Assembly (NCBI GenBank): GCA_910575565.1 | Contig: CAJTFL010000005.1 | Coordinates: 62,001-126,000 of the forward strand | DNA length: 64,000 nucleotides | Direction: 5' to 3' | Source of the DNA: Lachnospiraceae bacterium | GTDB taxonomy: Bacteria; Bacillota; Clostridia; Lachnospirales; Lachnospiraceae | In this document: one piece after another, positions 42,088 to 50,536 of the stretch | Numbering within the stretch: the stretch's first letter is position 1 | Layout of the letters: every line of letters begins with the position of its first letter | Notes under the pieces: model-generated | The model's database searches: none | What the model was told of the DNA's origin: nothing | Seen by the model: the letters and a program-made list of their open reading frames with translations, nothing else | Position numbers and translations under genes: made by a program

Positions 42088-44706
42088 ATGGATAAAGGAT
42101 TGCGGGTTTGGGGATTTTTCCTGGTCGGCGCGTTCTGTCTGGCAGTAAGCGCAGGCACGTTGTTTGCAGGCGGGCCTTTATGGGGAAATTTATGGTGCGC
42201 CCAGGGGAAACGGGCTCTTGGGGAAACGGGGCTGTTTTTCCTGTGGATGCTGTTTTTCTGCTGCGGGCCGATGAAGGCATGGCTTAGGGCTTTTGGGGTT
42301 TTGCTGGGCTTTGGAGCGGTTTTGTGGCTTCATCAGTGTTTTCTCCCCTTTGCGGTCTCTGGCCTGTGGCTTTTGGGGATCCTGATGTTTGGCAGCCTTT
42401 GTTTGTGGGGAGTTAGTGGGCTTGGCGGGCATTATGGAGGCGGTGAAGGGCAAAAAGAGCGGGAAGGGAAGCGTTCTGTGAGTTATCACAGGCCATCTGT
42501 GAGTCATCAAAAGCTGTCTCCGGATATTCAAGGGCCGCCTGTGAGCCATATGAGTTTTCAAAATCTGCCGGCAGCTTTCCTAGCTGGCGCTGGGGCTTGG
42601 ATTTGCCTGATTTGTGTGCAGTCTGCCTTTGGGATAGGCGGTTTGGGGCGGGTGCGCCTTTTGGCAGCCGCCTTGTTTGTATTTTCTTTAAGTGTTCATC
42701 TGGTTCTTTTCCGGAAGTTCCTTCCGGAGATTTTCAGACGGGGAAGGCATTTCCGGAAAGGAATCGATGGGGGCAGGCAGGAGCCTTCCTGCGACTTTTT
42801 GGGAGCGCCCTTTGCGCTTTTGCTTACCATGGCCATGATCCAGATAGCCAGGGTGAACTTGTGGCCGGATTACGATTCCCTTCATTACGGTCTGCGCTCC
42901 CCCTATATTTTGGATAACGGGCGGGGGATTTACGAGAATTTGGGCAATATTAACCTGGTATACACGTATCCGAAGGGATTCGAGATCCTTTCCTTCCCTT
43001 TGGCAGGGACGAATACCTTTGGGTATACGCTGTGCTTTAACCTATGGCTGACCTTTCTTGTCCTGGCGCTGACCTTTGGCCTTGCCTGGAAGCTTTCCGG
43101 AGATTTTGGAACAGGGCTTTTGGCGGCCACGTTTGTCTCCATGGTTCCGGGGGTAATGAATATGGCCATTACGGCCAAAAGCGATACGGCAACTTTAGCC
43201 TGCCAGCTTTGCATCCTGTGTGCCGGGGCGGGAATCCTGACAGGGGAAAAGGAGGCTTTAAAGCCTTTGGCCGGGATCCCATCCTGTGGGGACTGGCACT
43301 TTGGAAGGCCGGGGAAGGAAGGGCTTCTTTGGTGGCTGGCCATCGGGATCGGAGGGTGCTTTTTAAGCTTTTCCATGAAGCCTACTTCCCTGGTATTTTC
43401 CACCGTGCTGTCTCTTTCCTGCTTTGCCTGCTGTGCTCCTTATCTTTGGCGGGAGCGAAAAGGGATAAAAGGCAGGATCTGCCCCGCGGGCATATGGGGG
43501 ATGGCGTTTCTTCCTTTGGCGGGAGCCGGGGCTTGGGCTGGGACGTGGATCCGCACTTACCGGATGACCGGCGTCCCCACCACCTCTGTATTCACTTCTA
43601 TATGGGAAAAACTGGGATTTAGGGTTCGGTGGCCCTTCGCTTTTCTGGCTGTCCCTGACCAGGGGCTGGAGATGGGATTTGGGGACAGCCTTAAATTCCT
43701 GGGAAAAAGGCTTTTTGGCATCTTGTTTTCCCCGATGGGGGAGGACATGGCCCATGTGGTGATTGCCTGGGGAAGCAGCTTAATGGTGATGTTCCTTTTG
43801 GCCTTTATCTTATGGGGCAGGCGCTGGAAGGAGAGCCAGCGCGGCACGGGGCGGGATAAGGCATGGAAGTGTCTGTCCCTTGCCGCCTTGGTGATCGGGG
43901 GCGTCAGCCTGGTAAGCGTATATCTGCTTTGGCAGGTGGACGGAAACTATTTTATGCTCCTTTACGTGCTTTTGGCGGTGCTGGGAACCGTATCCATGAC
44001 GGCGGCAGGGGAAAGCATGGAGGATGCCGGAAAAGGGGACGCGGGGATAAGGATTTCTCATAGCGGAAGGGATAGCAGAGGAAAGCAAGGTAGCAGAGGT
44101 AAGCGGGATAGCAGAGGAAAGCAGGGCAGCGAGAGGCGGTTTCCTTGGATGGCGGCGGTGGTTTTCGGATTTTGCTGGTTTCAGGCGGCGGTGACGATTG
44201 CCACAAGCTGGTCGGGAGGCCAGGGCTTTACCCCAATCAAGGTAAGGCATAAAGGGTATGTCAATCACCGGCAAATGGTATATGATCGATTTTGCAGTCA
44301 GGGGAATCAGGCCATTTGGTCGATTTTGTCAGCCGATCCTGCCGCCAGGGTGATTGCGGTGGGGGAGCATCCGGAGGTTTTGCAGTTTCCCTGCAATGTG
44401 CAGAGCTATTACGATGTGACCGGAAGCGGGGGAAATGTAAGGCTGGTGAAAACCCTGGATAATTTTAAGGAATTTTTGGAATATGCCAAGATCCAGTATC
44501 TGTATGTGCAGGCAAATTTCCTGGAAGAGAATACCCGCTGCTATGACGTGGTGCGTTTCCTGGTGGAGGATGGAAGCCTGGGGGATATCCGGTACGAAAA
44601 CGGAAACATGATTGCCAGGGTAAACCTCCATCAGGAATACCCGGTGGATCCGGCCTGGGAAGCCGGAGAATTTTACCGGAATATCCGGATGAAAGAGCCG
44701 CAGTAA
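42088..44706 (+). CDS. Large GT-C-like membrane protein
   Basis: An 872-residue polytopic membrane protein with roughly 13-15 helices. The first extracytoplasmic loop after about residue 250 has NLWPDYDSLHYGLRSPYIL, in which DYD could be the catalytic acidic motif of GT-C glycosyltransferases, which use polyprenyl-phosphate sugars. NTFGYTLCFNLWLTFLVLAL and KSDTATLACQLCILC follow. The C-terminal 130 residues are soluble and beta-rich. A Ser-Arg-Gly-Lys-rich insert (44071-44124) sits in the cytoplasmic loop before that domain. It may be a Wzy-like polymerase or side-branch transferase; neither is proven. Confidence 0.7.
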   Translation: MDKGLRVWGFFLVGAFCLAVSAGTLFAGGPLWGNLWCAQGKRALGETGLFFLWMLFFCCGPMKAWLRAFGVLLGFGAVLWLHQCFLPFAVSGLWLLGILMFGSLCLWGVSGLGGHYGGGEGQKEREGKRSVSYHRPSVSHQKLSPDIQGPPVSHMSFQNLPAAFLAGAGAWICLICVQSAFGIGGLGRVRLLAAALFVFSLSVHLVLFRKFLPEIFRRGRHFRKGIDGGRQEPSCDFLGAPFALLLTMAMIQIARVNLWPDYDSLHYGLRSPYILDNGRGIYENLGNINLVYTYPKGFEILSFPLAGTNTFGYTLCFNLWLTFLVLALTFGLAWKLSGDFGTGLLAATFVSMVPGVMNMAITAKSDTATLACQLCILCAGAGILTGEKEALKPLAGIPSCGDWHFGRPGKEGLLWWLAIGIGGCFLSFSMKPTSLVFSTVLSLSCFACCAPYLWRERKGIKGRICPAGIWGMAFLPLAGAGAWAGTWIRTYRMTGVPTTSVFTSIWEKLGFRVRWPFAFLAVPDQGLEMGFGDSLKFLGKRLFGILFSPMGEDMAHVVIAWGSSLMVMFLLAFILWGRRWKESQRGTGRDKAWKCLSLAALVIGGVSLVSVYLLWQVDGNYFMLLYVLLAVLGTVSMTAAGESMEDAGKGDAGIRISHSGRDSRGKQGSRGKRDSRGKQGSERRFPWMAAVVFGFCWFQAAVTIATSWSGGQGFTPIKVRHKGYVNHRQMVYDRFCSQGNQAIWSILSADPAARVIAVGEHPEVLQFPCNVQSYYDVTGSGGNVRLVKTLDNFKEFLEYAKIQYLYVQANFLEENTRCYDVVRFLVEDGSLGDIRYENGNMIARVNLHQEYPVDPAWEAGEFYRNIRMKEPQ
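44071..44124 (+). repeat. In-frame 18-nt repeat, 3 copies
   Basis: Three 18-nt units (starts 44071, 44089, 44107), the first GATAGCAGAGGAAAGCAA, encode DSRGKQ, GSRGKR and DSRGKQ in a loop of the membrane protein. A partial fourth unit follows. Confidence 0.8.
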
Positions 44707-44753
44707 GGGATGATCGCCGTATAGGCTTTCGGAAGAAAAAGGAGGCGGGAGAG

Positions 44754-46709
44754 TTGAAGCCACTTTCTACAGAACAAAAGTTAGGGTTAAGGAATGATGT
44801 GATTGCCGTAGGCCTTCTGATGGGCTTTGCGTTTTTTATCAACAGGGGCATTGCGATTAAAGGGCTGTATATGGACGATTTGTACCTTTGGTCCTGCTAC
44901 GGGGAGCAGTCCTTCTTTGAGTATGTGTTTCCCATAGGGAGCACCCGGTTCCGCTTCCTGTATTATCTGGCGGCTTGGCTTGAGCTGGCTCTTATCGGCC
45001 CGCATATTGGGTGGCTGGTTCCCATAAACATTATCTTAAACGGCTGTTTGGCGGCCTTCCTGTATCATCTGGGGCGGAAACTGTCTGGCCGGGGGATTCT
45101 GGGGTTTTTTGGGGGAATCCTCTTCCTTTTATCCAGGATGTCCTACTATCAGATCGGGCAGGTTTACGGTCTGATGGAAACCATGGCTCTTTGGATGGCA
45201 ATAGGGATTTTCTACTGCCTTTACCTGTACCTGAATGAAAAGCAGGAGAAGGTCTGGTATTTCCATGGGGCCTGCTGGCTGTACTTTGGGATCTGCTTCG
45301 TCCATGAGCGTTATATGGCCTTGCTGCCCTTATTTTACTTAACGTTAATTCTTAGGCGGCGCTTCCATTTGAAAAAATGGTTTTGGCCCCTTAGGCAGTT
45401 TCTTTTGGTGCAGGCAATCCGCCTGGCGACGATTGGAACCTTGTCTCCTGCGGGGACGGGGGGCACGCAGGTGGCGGATACCTTTTCTTTAAAGGAAGCC
45501 ATCCGTCACGCCTTAAGCCAGGTTGCTTATGTGTTTGGGGTCAATGCAGGCCCGCAGCATCTTAATGGCCTGGCCTGGGGGGATACCCCGGGCATGGTGC
45601 GGTGGCTGGTGTATTTATCCGATGGGGTGCTGGCGGTGTTTTTTGCGGCGTTTTTGGTTAAGGTTATCCGAAACCGGGAAAACAGGGGAAAGTACCTGGC
45701 CAATGCCGCCATGTTCCTGGCCTTTATCGCCCTGTGCATCGGCTCCTCCAGTGTAACGGTGCGGGTGGAGATGCGTTGGGTTTACGTTTCCTACGGGGCG
45801 GCGCTGCTGTTCCTTAATTATCTCTGCGGCGTTTTGGGGAAGGACGAGGAAGTGGCTGGAAGAAGGAGCCGGCATCTCTTTTTCCGGGGAGAATGGGGAC
45901 AGGAGATCCAGCCGGAGATGCTGCTGTCCGGGGACAGCGCCGAGGCGAATTTCCAGGCTCAGCATACGGTGCAGCTTGTGCCGAAGAAAAGCCATTCCGG
46001 TGCGGTGTGCACGGCGGGGTTTTTCCTTTATCTGCTGCTGATGTTCCCGGTGGAAATCTTCTTTCGGGGGTATTTCCCAAACCTCTACTTTTGGCCCAAC
46101 CAGCTTCGGTATAATTCCCTGGCGGAGGAAACCTACGGGCGGTACGGGGAAGGGATATTCGGGAAGACGATCTATATTATCGGAAATTCTTACGAGATGA
46201 GCCAGTTTACGGCGGATACCTTTTTTAAGGTGTTTGACAAGGAGAGGAAGGCAGAGGGAACCAAGGTAGAATGGATTGAGGATATCTGGGATATCGGGCT
46301 GGTTAACGATCAGATGCTGGTTTTGCGGGAGGATCCTGCCCATAACGGTTTCCAGGATATTACCCAGTTTGTGAAAGAGCAGAAGTTTGAGGTGGATTAC
46401 GGTTTTTATCAGGACGGATGGACGGATGAGTCCTGCAGTTTTTCCGTGTTAAGCGGCGAGGAAGGCCGGGTGTTCCTTCGCTTCCTTTATCCGGGGCTTC
46501 TTTCCGGGGGCGAGGAGACGGCAATCTATGTGGACGGCGAGCTGTACCAGACCATATCCGTAACGGAAAACATCTATCAGGCTCAGATTGACGCCCAGCC
46601 ATACCAGCGGCTGGATGTGCGGCTGGAGAGCAATTTCTATGTTCAGGATGCCAAGGAGCAGCGGGGGGAGAAACGGCTTACGGCGTTGGTGGAGCTTATG
46701 GTGGAGTGA
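44754..46709 (+). CDS. Polytopic membrane protein, putative GT-C
   Basis: A 651-residue membrane protein with about ten helices and a soluble C-terminal domain of about 220 residues. The start is TTG 44754, supported by AAGGAGG 8 nt upstream. The first extracytoplasmic loop has KGLYMDDLYLWSCYGEQS, with MDD as a candidate acidic catalytic motif, and then STRFRFLYYLAAWLE. This pattern recurs in uncharacterised Clostridia surface-glycan membrane proteins. Adjacent similar proteins at 42,088 and 46,796 suggest a set of three lipid-donor transferases or polymerases. Confidence 0.65.
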   Translation: MKPLSTEQKLGLRNDVIAVGLLMGFAFFINRGIAIKGLYMDDLYLWSCYGEQSFFEYVFPIGSTRFRFLYYLAAWLELALIGPHIGWLVPINIILNGCLAAFLYHLGRKLSGRGILGFFGGILFLLSRMSYYQIGQVYGLMETMALWMAIGIFYCLYLYLNEKQEKVWYFHGACWLYFGICFVHERYMALLPLFYLTLILRRRFHLKKWFWPLRQFLLVQAIRLATIGTLSPAGTGGTQVADTFSLKEAIRHALSQVAYVFGVNAGPQHLNGLAWGDTPGMVRWLVYLSDGVLAVFFAAFLVKVIRNRENRGKYLANAAMFLAFIALCIGSSSVTVRVEMRWVYVSYGAALLFLNYLCGVLGKDEEVAGRRSRHLFFRGEWGQEIQPEMLLSGDSAEANFQAQHTVQLVPKKSHSGAVCTAGFFLYLLLMFPVEIFFRGYFPNLYFWPNQLRYNSLAEETYGRYGEGIFGKTIYIIGNSYEMSQFTADTFFKVFDKERKAEGTKVEWIEDIWDIGLVNDQMLVLREDPAHNGFQDITQFVKEQKFEVDYGFYQDGWTDESCSFSVLSGEEGRVFLRFLYPGLLSGGEETAIYVDGELYQTISVTENIYQAQIDAQPYQRLDVRLESNFYVQDAKEQRGEKRLTALVELMVE

Positions 46710-46726
46710 TTTAGGGAGAAAGATTT

Positions 46727-46765
46727 ATGATGTTGGGGTTAAAGTTTTTTTGACCCTGGCATCAT
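46727..46765. repeat. Hairpin between membrane-protein genes
   Basis: ATGATG (46727-46732) pairs with CATCAT (46760-46765), and an inner GGGGT can pair with ACCC. The loop holds a T-run, so it is not a standard terminator. It lies 31 bp before the next start. Confidence 0.45.
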
Positions 46766-46795
46766 GTTGATTGAGAAATCAGGAAAGATTACAGA

Positions 46796-48334
46796 ATGAA
46801 CAGAGAAGAAAAGAAAAATAACTGGATATATTTCCTGCTTCCCCTTCTGGGAACGGTGTTTGCAGCGGGATATATCCTGGCGGCTGCGGAGGATGTGGCA
46901 TACTCCGACTATATCCGGCTGATTAACAGCTATCTGCCGGACATTTGGGATCCGAAAAAATTTTTTGTGGCGGATATCTTTACCAGGATGCCGGTGAATT
47001 TTTTGGAGCGGATCGTCAATGTGTCCGTTTTTGGCTATTCCACCCGCTTTGACATGATCTTAGGTGTCCTGTGCTTAGGGGCGTCCGCCCTGGTGTTAAG
47101 CGGCTACTGTAAGGAGCGCCGCATCGGCATGGGCTGGTATCTTCTGTTAATGGGGCTGCTGTTTAGCCTGAATAAATGGGAGATGCTGACGAACGGCACA
47201 GGCTGGTGTCACTTCCTGGCTTTTGTCGGGTTTTATTTCCATTACCGAGTGTTTGATCGGGTGTGGAGAAGGGGGCAGTCTTCCTGGGAGGGCGGAAGAA
47301 TTAAGGGGGTAAAGAAGGATTATTCAAGGAAAGGGAAAATTGCAGAGGAAGAGGAACTTGCAGAGGAGAAGGAAGCTGTAGGGGGAAAGGAAATCACAAA
47401 AGATAAGAGGGACAGGATGCTCCTGAAAGCCCTTCCCTGGGCGATCACCTTGGGGACGGCAGGACCTTACTGCGGCTCGTATTGTGCTGTGCTGCTTCTG
47501 ACCTATGGGATTTGTTTTGTGCTGGATAGGAAGCGGGCAGGGAAGGGACAATGGGATTTTCGCTATTTGGCCTACGGCTTCCATGTGGTTTGTCCTTTAA
47601 TCTTGTATTTAATCAGTAATTCTTTTGCGGTGACAGAGCACGCCGGAACCACAGGCCGCACCATCGGGCAGGTTTTGGGCGATAATTTAAGCCTGTTTCC
47701 TAAATTTATCATCAAAAGCCTTTCCTCCATGGTAGTGGGGGAGGAAGTGATGATGGAACAGCTGGAAAAGCTGAATATGGGCATGGCGCTGTGTTATTTG
47801 GCCGGAGCGCTGGTGCTGGCAGGCTATTTGCTGGCATTGTGGATGCAGCTTAGGGAAAGGCTGTATCAGGTATCTGTCTTCCCGCTAATGCTGATTTTTG
47901 CAGGAGGGCTTAACCATCTGCTGGTGCTGGCGGCCAGGTGGATATTTGAAAACAGCAGCTACGGCATGAGCTCTCGGTACGCTCTTCAGTATCAGGCAGG
48001 GATCTTGGGGGTTGTGCTGACCTTTGGGCTGTTTTATCAGGTGCGCCAAAGGAAAGAGGGAGGAAGCTTTTGGACTGTTTCGGCAAAATGGGCGGCTTTG
48101 TCAATTTCGCTGGCAATTTTAGCCGGGAACGGTTATACTACCGTTAAGGAACTGGAGAAAGCGCCCCACCGTAAAGCCTATGGGATGAAGGTGGCGAAAG
48201 CGGCTCTTAATTACCGGGAGGTGGCAGATGATGAGCTGGAGGCGTTGTTCCAGTACCACCATGGGCCGGAAAAGATTCGGAATGCCTTAAGGATTCTGGA
48301 AGAAAATGGATGGAATGTTTACCGGGGGAGATAA
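46796..48334 (+). CDS. Polytopic membrane protein of unknown function
   Basis: A 512-residue protein with about 11 helices. One N-terminal helix is followed by AYSDYIRLINSYLPDIWDPKKFF, FTRMPVNFLERIV and CWYLL-like hydrophobic text. I cannot name the family. The acidic SDY motif in the first extracytoplasmic loop is consistent with a GT-C-like transferase but weak. A Glu/Lys-rich cytoplasmic insert (about 165-205) resembles those in other proteins of this locus. It follows two other large membrane proteins and precedes the CDP-sugar genes. Confidence 0.6.
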   Translation: MNREEKKNNWIYFLLPLLGTVFAAGYILAAAEDVAYSDYIRLINSYLPDIWDPKKFFVADIFTRMPVNFLERIVNVSVFGYSTRFDMILGVLCLGASALVLSGYCKERRIGMGWYLLLMGLLFSLNKWEMLTNGTGWCHFLAFVGFYFHYRVFDRVWRRGQSSWEGGRIKGVKKDYSRKGKIAEEEELAEEKEAVGGKEITKDKRDRMLLKALPWAITLGTAGPYCGSYCAVLLLTYGICFVLDRKRAGKGQWDFRYLAYGFHVVCPLILYLISNSFAVTEHAGTTGRTIGQVLGDNLSLFPKFIIKSLSSMVVGEEVMMEQLEKLNMGMALCYLAGALVLAGYLLALWMQLRERLYQVSVFPLMLIFAGGLNHLLVLAARWIFENSSYGMSSRYALQYQAGILGVVLTFGLFYQVRQRKEGGSFWTVSAKWAALSISLAILAGNGYTTVKELEKAPHRKAYGMKVAKAALNYREVADDELEALFQYHHGPEKIRNALRILEENGWNVYRGR

Positions 48335-48414
48335 TCCGGAAGGCCCGTTACCGGTTATGGGGTTTGGGATAGATTGTAAGAGCACTTTCGGAAAAGGATA
48401 TGGAGGAAAAATGA

Positions 48415-49188
48415 ATGAAAGTAGTACTGCTGGCCGGAGGCTTTGGCACGAGAATCAGCGAGGAGAGCCACTTAAAGCCGAAACCAATGATTGAGATTGG
48501 AGAGAAGCCCATTTTGTGGCATATTATGAAATACTATTCCCAGTATGGGTTCCACGAATTCGTGATCTGCCTGGGCTATAAACAGTATGTGGTTAAGGAG
48601 TTTTTTGCGGATTACTTCCTCCACACTTCCGATGTTACCTTTGATTTGGCGAATAACAAAATGGAAGTGCATAATAATTATTCGGAGCCGTGGAAGGTAA
48701 CGCTGGTGGATACCGGTTTAAATACCATGACCGGAGGACGGGTAAGGCGGATACGGCCTTTCGTGGGGGACGAGCCCTTTATGCTGACTTACGGGGACGG
48801 CGTGGCGAATGTGAACTTAGAGGAGCTGGAAAAATTTCACCGCGCCCATGGCAAGATCGCTACCATCACCGCCGTGAATGTAGGCCAAAGGTTCGGCATT
48901 ATGGATATCCGAAAGGATGGGGCAATCCAGGCCTTCCGGGAGAAGAATGATCACGACGGAGCGCTGATTAACGGCGGGTTTATGTTGATGAATTCAGGAA
49001 TTTTTGATTATTTAGAGGACGATAGCACCGTGCTGGAAAAGGCTCCTTTAGAAAATCTGGCAAAAGACGGGCAGCTGATGGCTTATCCTCACAGCGGCTT
49101 TTGGAAATGCATGGACACCCAGCGGGACAGGCAGCAGCTGGAAAAGCTGTGGCAGGAAGGGAAAGCGCCCTGGAAGATTTGGGATTAA
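48415..49188 (+). CDS. rfbF: Glucose-1-phosphate cytidylyltransferase
   Basis: A 257-residue enzyme making CDP-glucose from glucose 1-phosphate and CTP. It opens with MKVVLLAGGFGTRISEES, then KPMIEIGEKPILWHIMKYY, all typical of RfbF. LTYGDGVANVNLEEL and RFGIMDIRKDG are also family marks. An AGGAGG-like site (ATGGAGGAAA) lies just before ATG 48415; ATG 48411 is out of frame. The end PWKIWD matches the usual family end, so the 158 bp A-rich spacer that follows is not part of it. Confidence 0.95.
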   Translation: MKVVLLAGGFGTRISEESHLKPKPMIEIGEKPILWHIMKYYSQYGFHEFVICLGYKQYVVKEFFADYFLHTSDVTFDLANNKMEVHNNYSEPWKVTLVDTGLNTMTGGRVRRIRPFVGDEPFMLTYGDGVANVNLEELEKFHRAHGKIATITAVNVGQRFGIMDIRKDGAIQAFREKNDHDGALINGGFMLMNSGIFDYLEDDSTVLEKAPLENLAKDGQLMAYPHSGFWKCMDTQRDRQQLEKLWQEGKAPWKIWD

Positions 49189-49346
49189 TCAAGAAGAAAA
49201 TCCGGGACAAGAGAAGGGAAAATTTGGGATTAAGGAAAAAGAATCTCGAAATTCAAGAAAAAGAAAAACCTGAGATTAGAAAAGTAAATATTAAATTTGA
49301 GAAAATAAAAATAAGGCAAACGTTTTGGAAGGCATATTGGTAAATC

Positions 49347-50417
49347 ATGGGAAATATTTCGTTTGAAGAATTAAAGTCATATTATCAGGGGAAACGGGTT
49401 TTGGTGACGGGTCATACCGGGTTTAAAGGCTCCTGGCTGTGCAGGGTTTTAACGCTGGCCGGGGCGCAGGTGACGGGCTATGCCCTGGAGGCGCCGCCCA
49501 AACCGGCAATTTTCCGCCAGGCGGGCCTGGGAGAAACCATGGAGTCGGTGATCGGGGATGTGCGCAGCCTAAAGGATCTCCAGGCGGTGTTTAAGCAGTG
49601 CAAACCTCAGGTGGTTTTCCATCTGGCGGCACAGCCTATCGTCAGGGAATCCTACGAGAATCCGGTGTATACGTATGAAACGAATGTTATGGGCACGGTG
49701 AATGTGCTGGAATGTGCCCGCCGGCAGGGGAGTGTTTGCTCGCTGGTCAATGTAACCACTGATAAGGTGTATGAAAACCGGGAGTGGGAGTACGGCTACA
49801 GGGAAAGCGATCCCTTGGACGGGTACGATCCCTACTCCAACAGCAAATCCTGCTCGGAGCTGGTGACGCACAGCTACCGAAAATCCTTTTTTTCGGATGG
49901 CGGCTGCGCCATTTCCACCTGCAGGGCAGGCAATGTAATCGGCGGCGGGGATTTTGCCAGGGATCGGATTATCCCGGACTGTGTCCGCGCCATGATGGAG
50001 GGGAAGGAAATTATCCTGCGCAACCCTTATTCCACCAGGCCCTACCAGCACGTGCTGGAGCCTTTGGCCGTATACTTAGCCATCGCCATGGGGCAGGACA
50101 AGGAGCCCGGGCTTTCCGGCTGCTATAATGTAGGGCCGGATGACTGCGACTGCGTTACCACCGGGGAGCTGGCGGATTTATTCTGCCGTTACTGGGGGCA
50201 GGGAGCCAGATGGGAAAGCCGGCATGACGGCGGCCCCCATGAAGCGAATTTCTTAAAGCTGGACTGCTCGAAGGTAAAAGCCAGGCTTGAGTGGCGTCCC
50301 AGATATCATGTGGCGGATGCCGTGGAAAAGACGGTGGAATGGTTTAAGGCCTGGATGGCCGGGGAAGAGATGCGGCAGGTGACGGACAGGCAGATTATGG
50401 AGTTTTTTGCCCGGTAA
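49347..50417 (+). CDS. rfbG: CDP-glucose 4,6-dehydratase
   Basis: A 356-residue SDR enzyme making CDP-4-keto-6-deoxyglucose from CDP-glucose, using NAD. It has VLVTGHTGFKGSWLCRVL (TGxxGxxG-like nucleotide loop), HLAAQPIVRESYENPVYTYETNVMG (described over two motifs), VNVTTDKVYENREW with the active-site Thr/Asp, and YSNSKSCSELVTHSY with the YxxxK-type pair. RfbG-specific segments NPYSTRPYQHVLEPL follow. The ribosome binding site is weak and the upstream 158 bp are unusually A-rich. Confidence 0.95.
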   Translation: MGNISFEELKSYYQGKRVLVTGHTGFKGSWLCRVLTLAGAQVTGYALEAPPKPAIFRQAGLGETMESVIGDVRSLKDLQAVFKQCKPQVVFHLAAQPIVRESYENPVYTYETNVMGTVNVLECARRQGSVCSLVNVTTDKVYENREWEYGYRESDPLDGYDPYSNSKSCSELVTHSYRKSFFSDGGCAISTCRAGNVIGGGDFARDRIIPDCVRAMMEGKEIILRNPYSTRPYQHVLEPLAVYLAIAMGQDKEPGLSGCYNVGPDDCDCVTTGELADLFCRYWGQGARWESRHDGGPHEANFLKLDCSKVKARLEWRPRYHVADAVEKTVEWFKAWMAGEEMRQVTDRQIMEFFAR

Positions 50418-50426
50418 GGGTTTGCC

Positions 50427-50451
50427 TAGAGCATTTTTCAAACACGCTCTA
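50427..50451. repeat. 19-nt intergenic repeat, copy 2, with hairpin
   Basis: TAGAGC (50427-50432) pairs with GCTCTA (50446-50451). The 19 nt from 50433 match 9094-9112 with one difference. It lies between rfbG and rfbH. Confidence 0.55.
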
Positions 50452-50536
50452 AAAGGGGCTCTGCCCAGCGGAAAAGGCATGGTTTTCACGGTGGGCATAT
50501 CAGGCAGACAGGTAAAGGAAGGGAGACAAGGACAGG

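Noticed and set aside
49101..49343. 80-residue frame between rfbF and rfbG
   Set aside because: It overlaps the end of rfbF, is Lys/Glu-rich because the spacer is A-rich, and has no recognisable motif.
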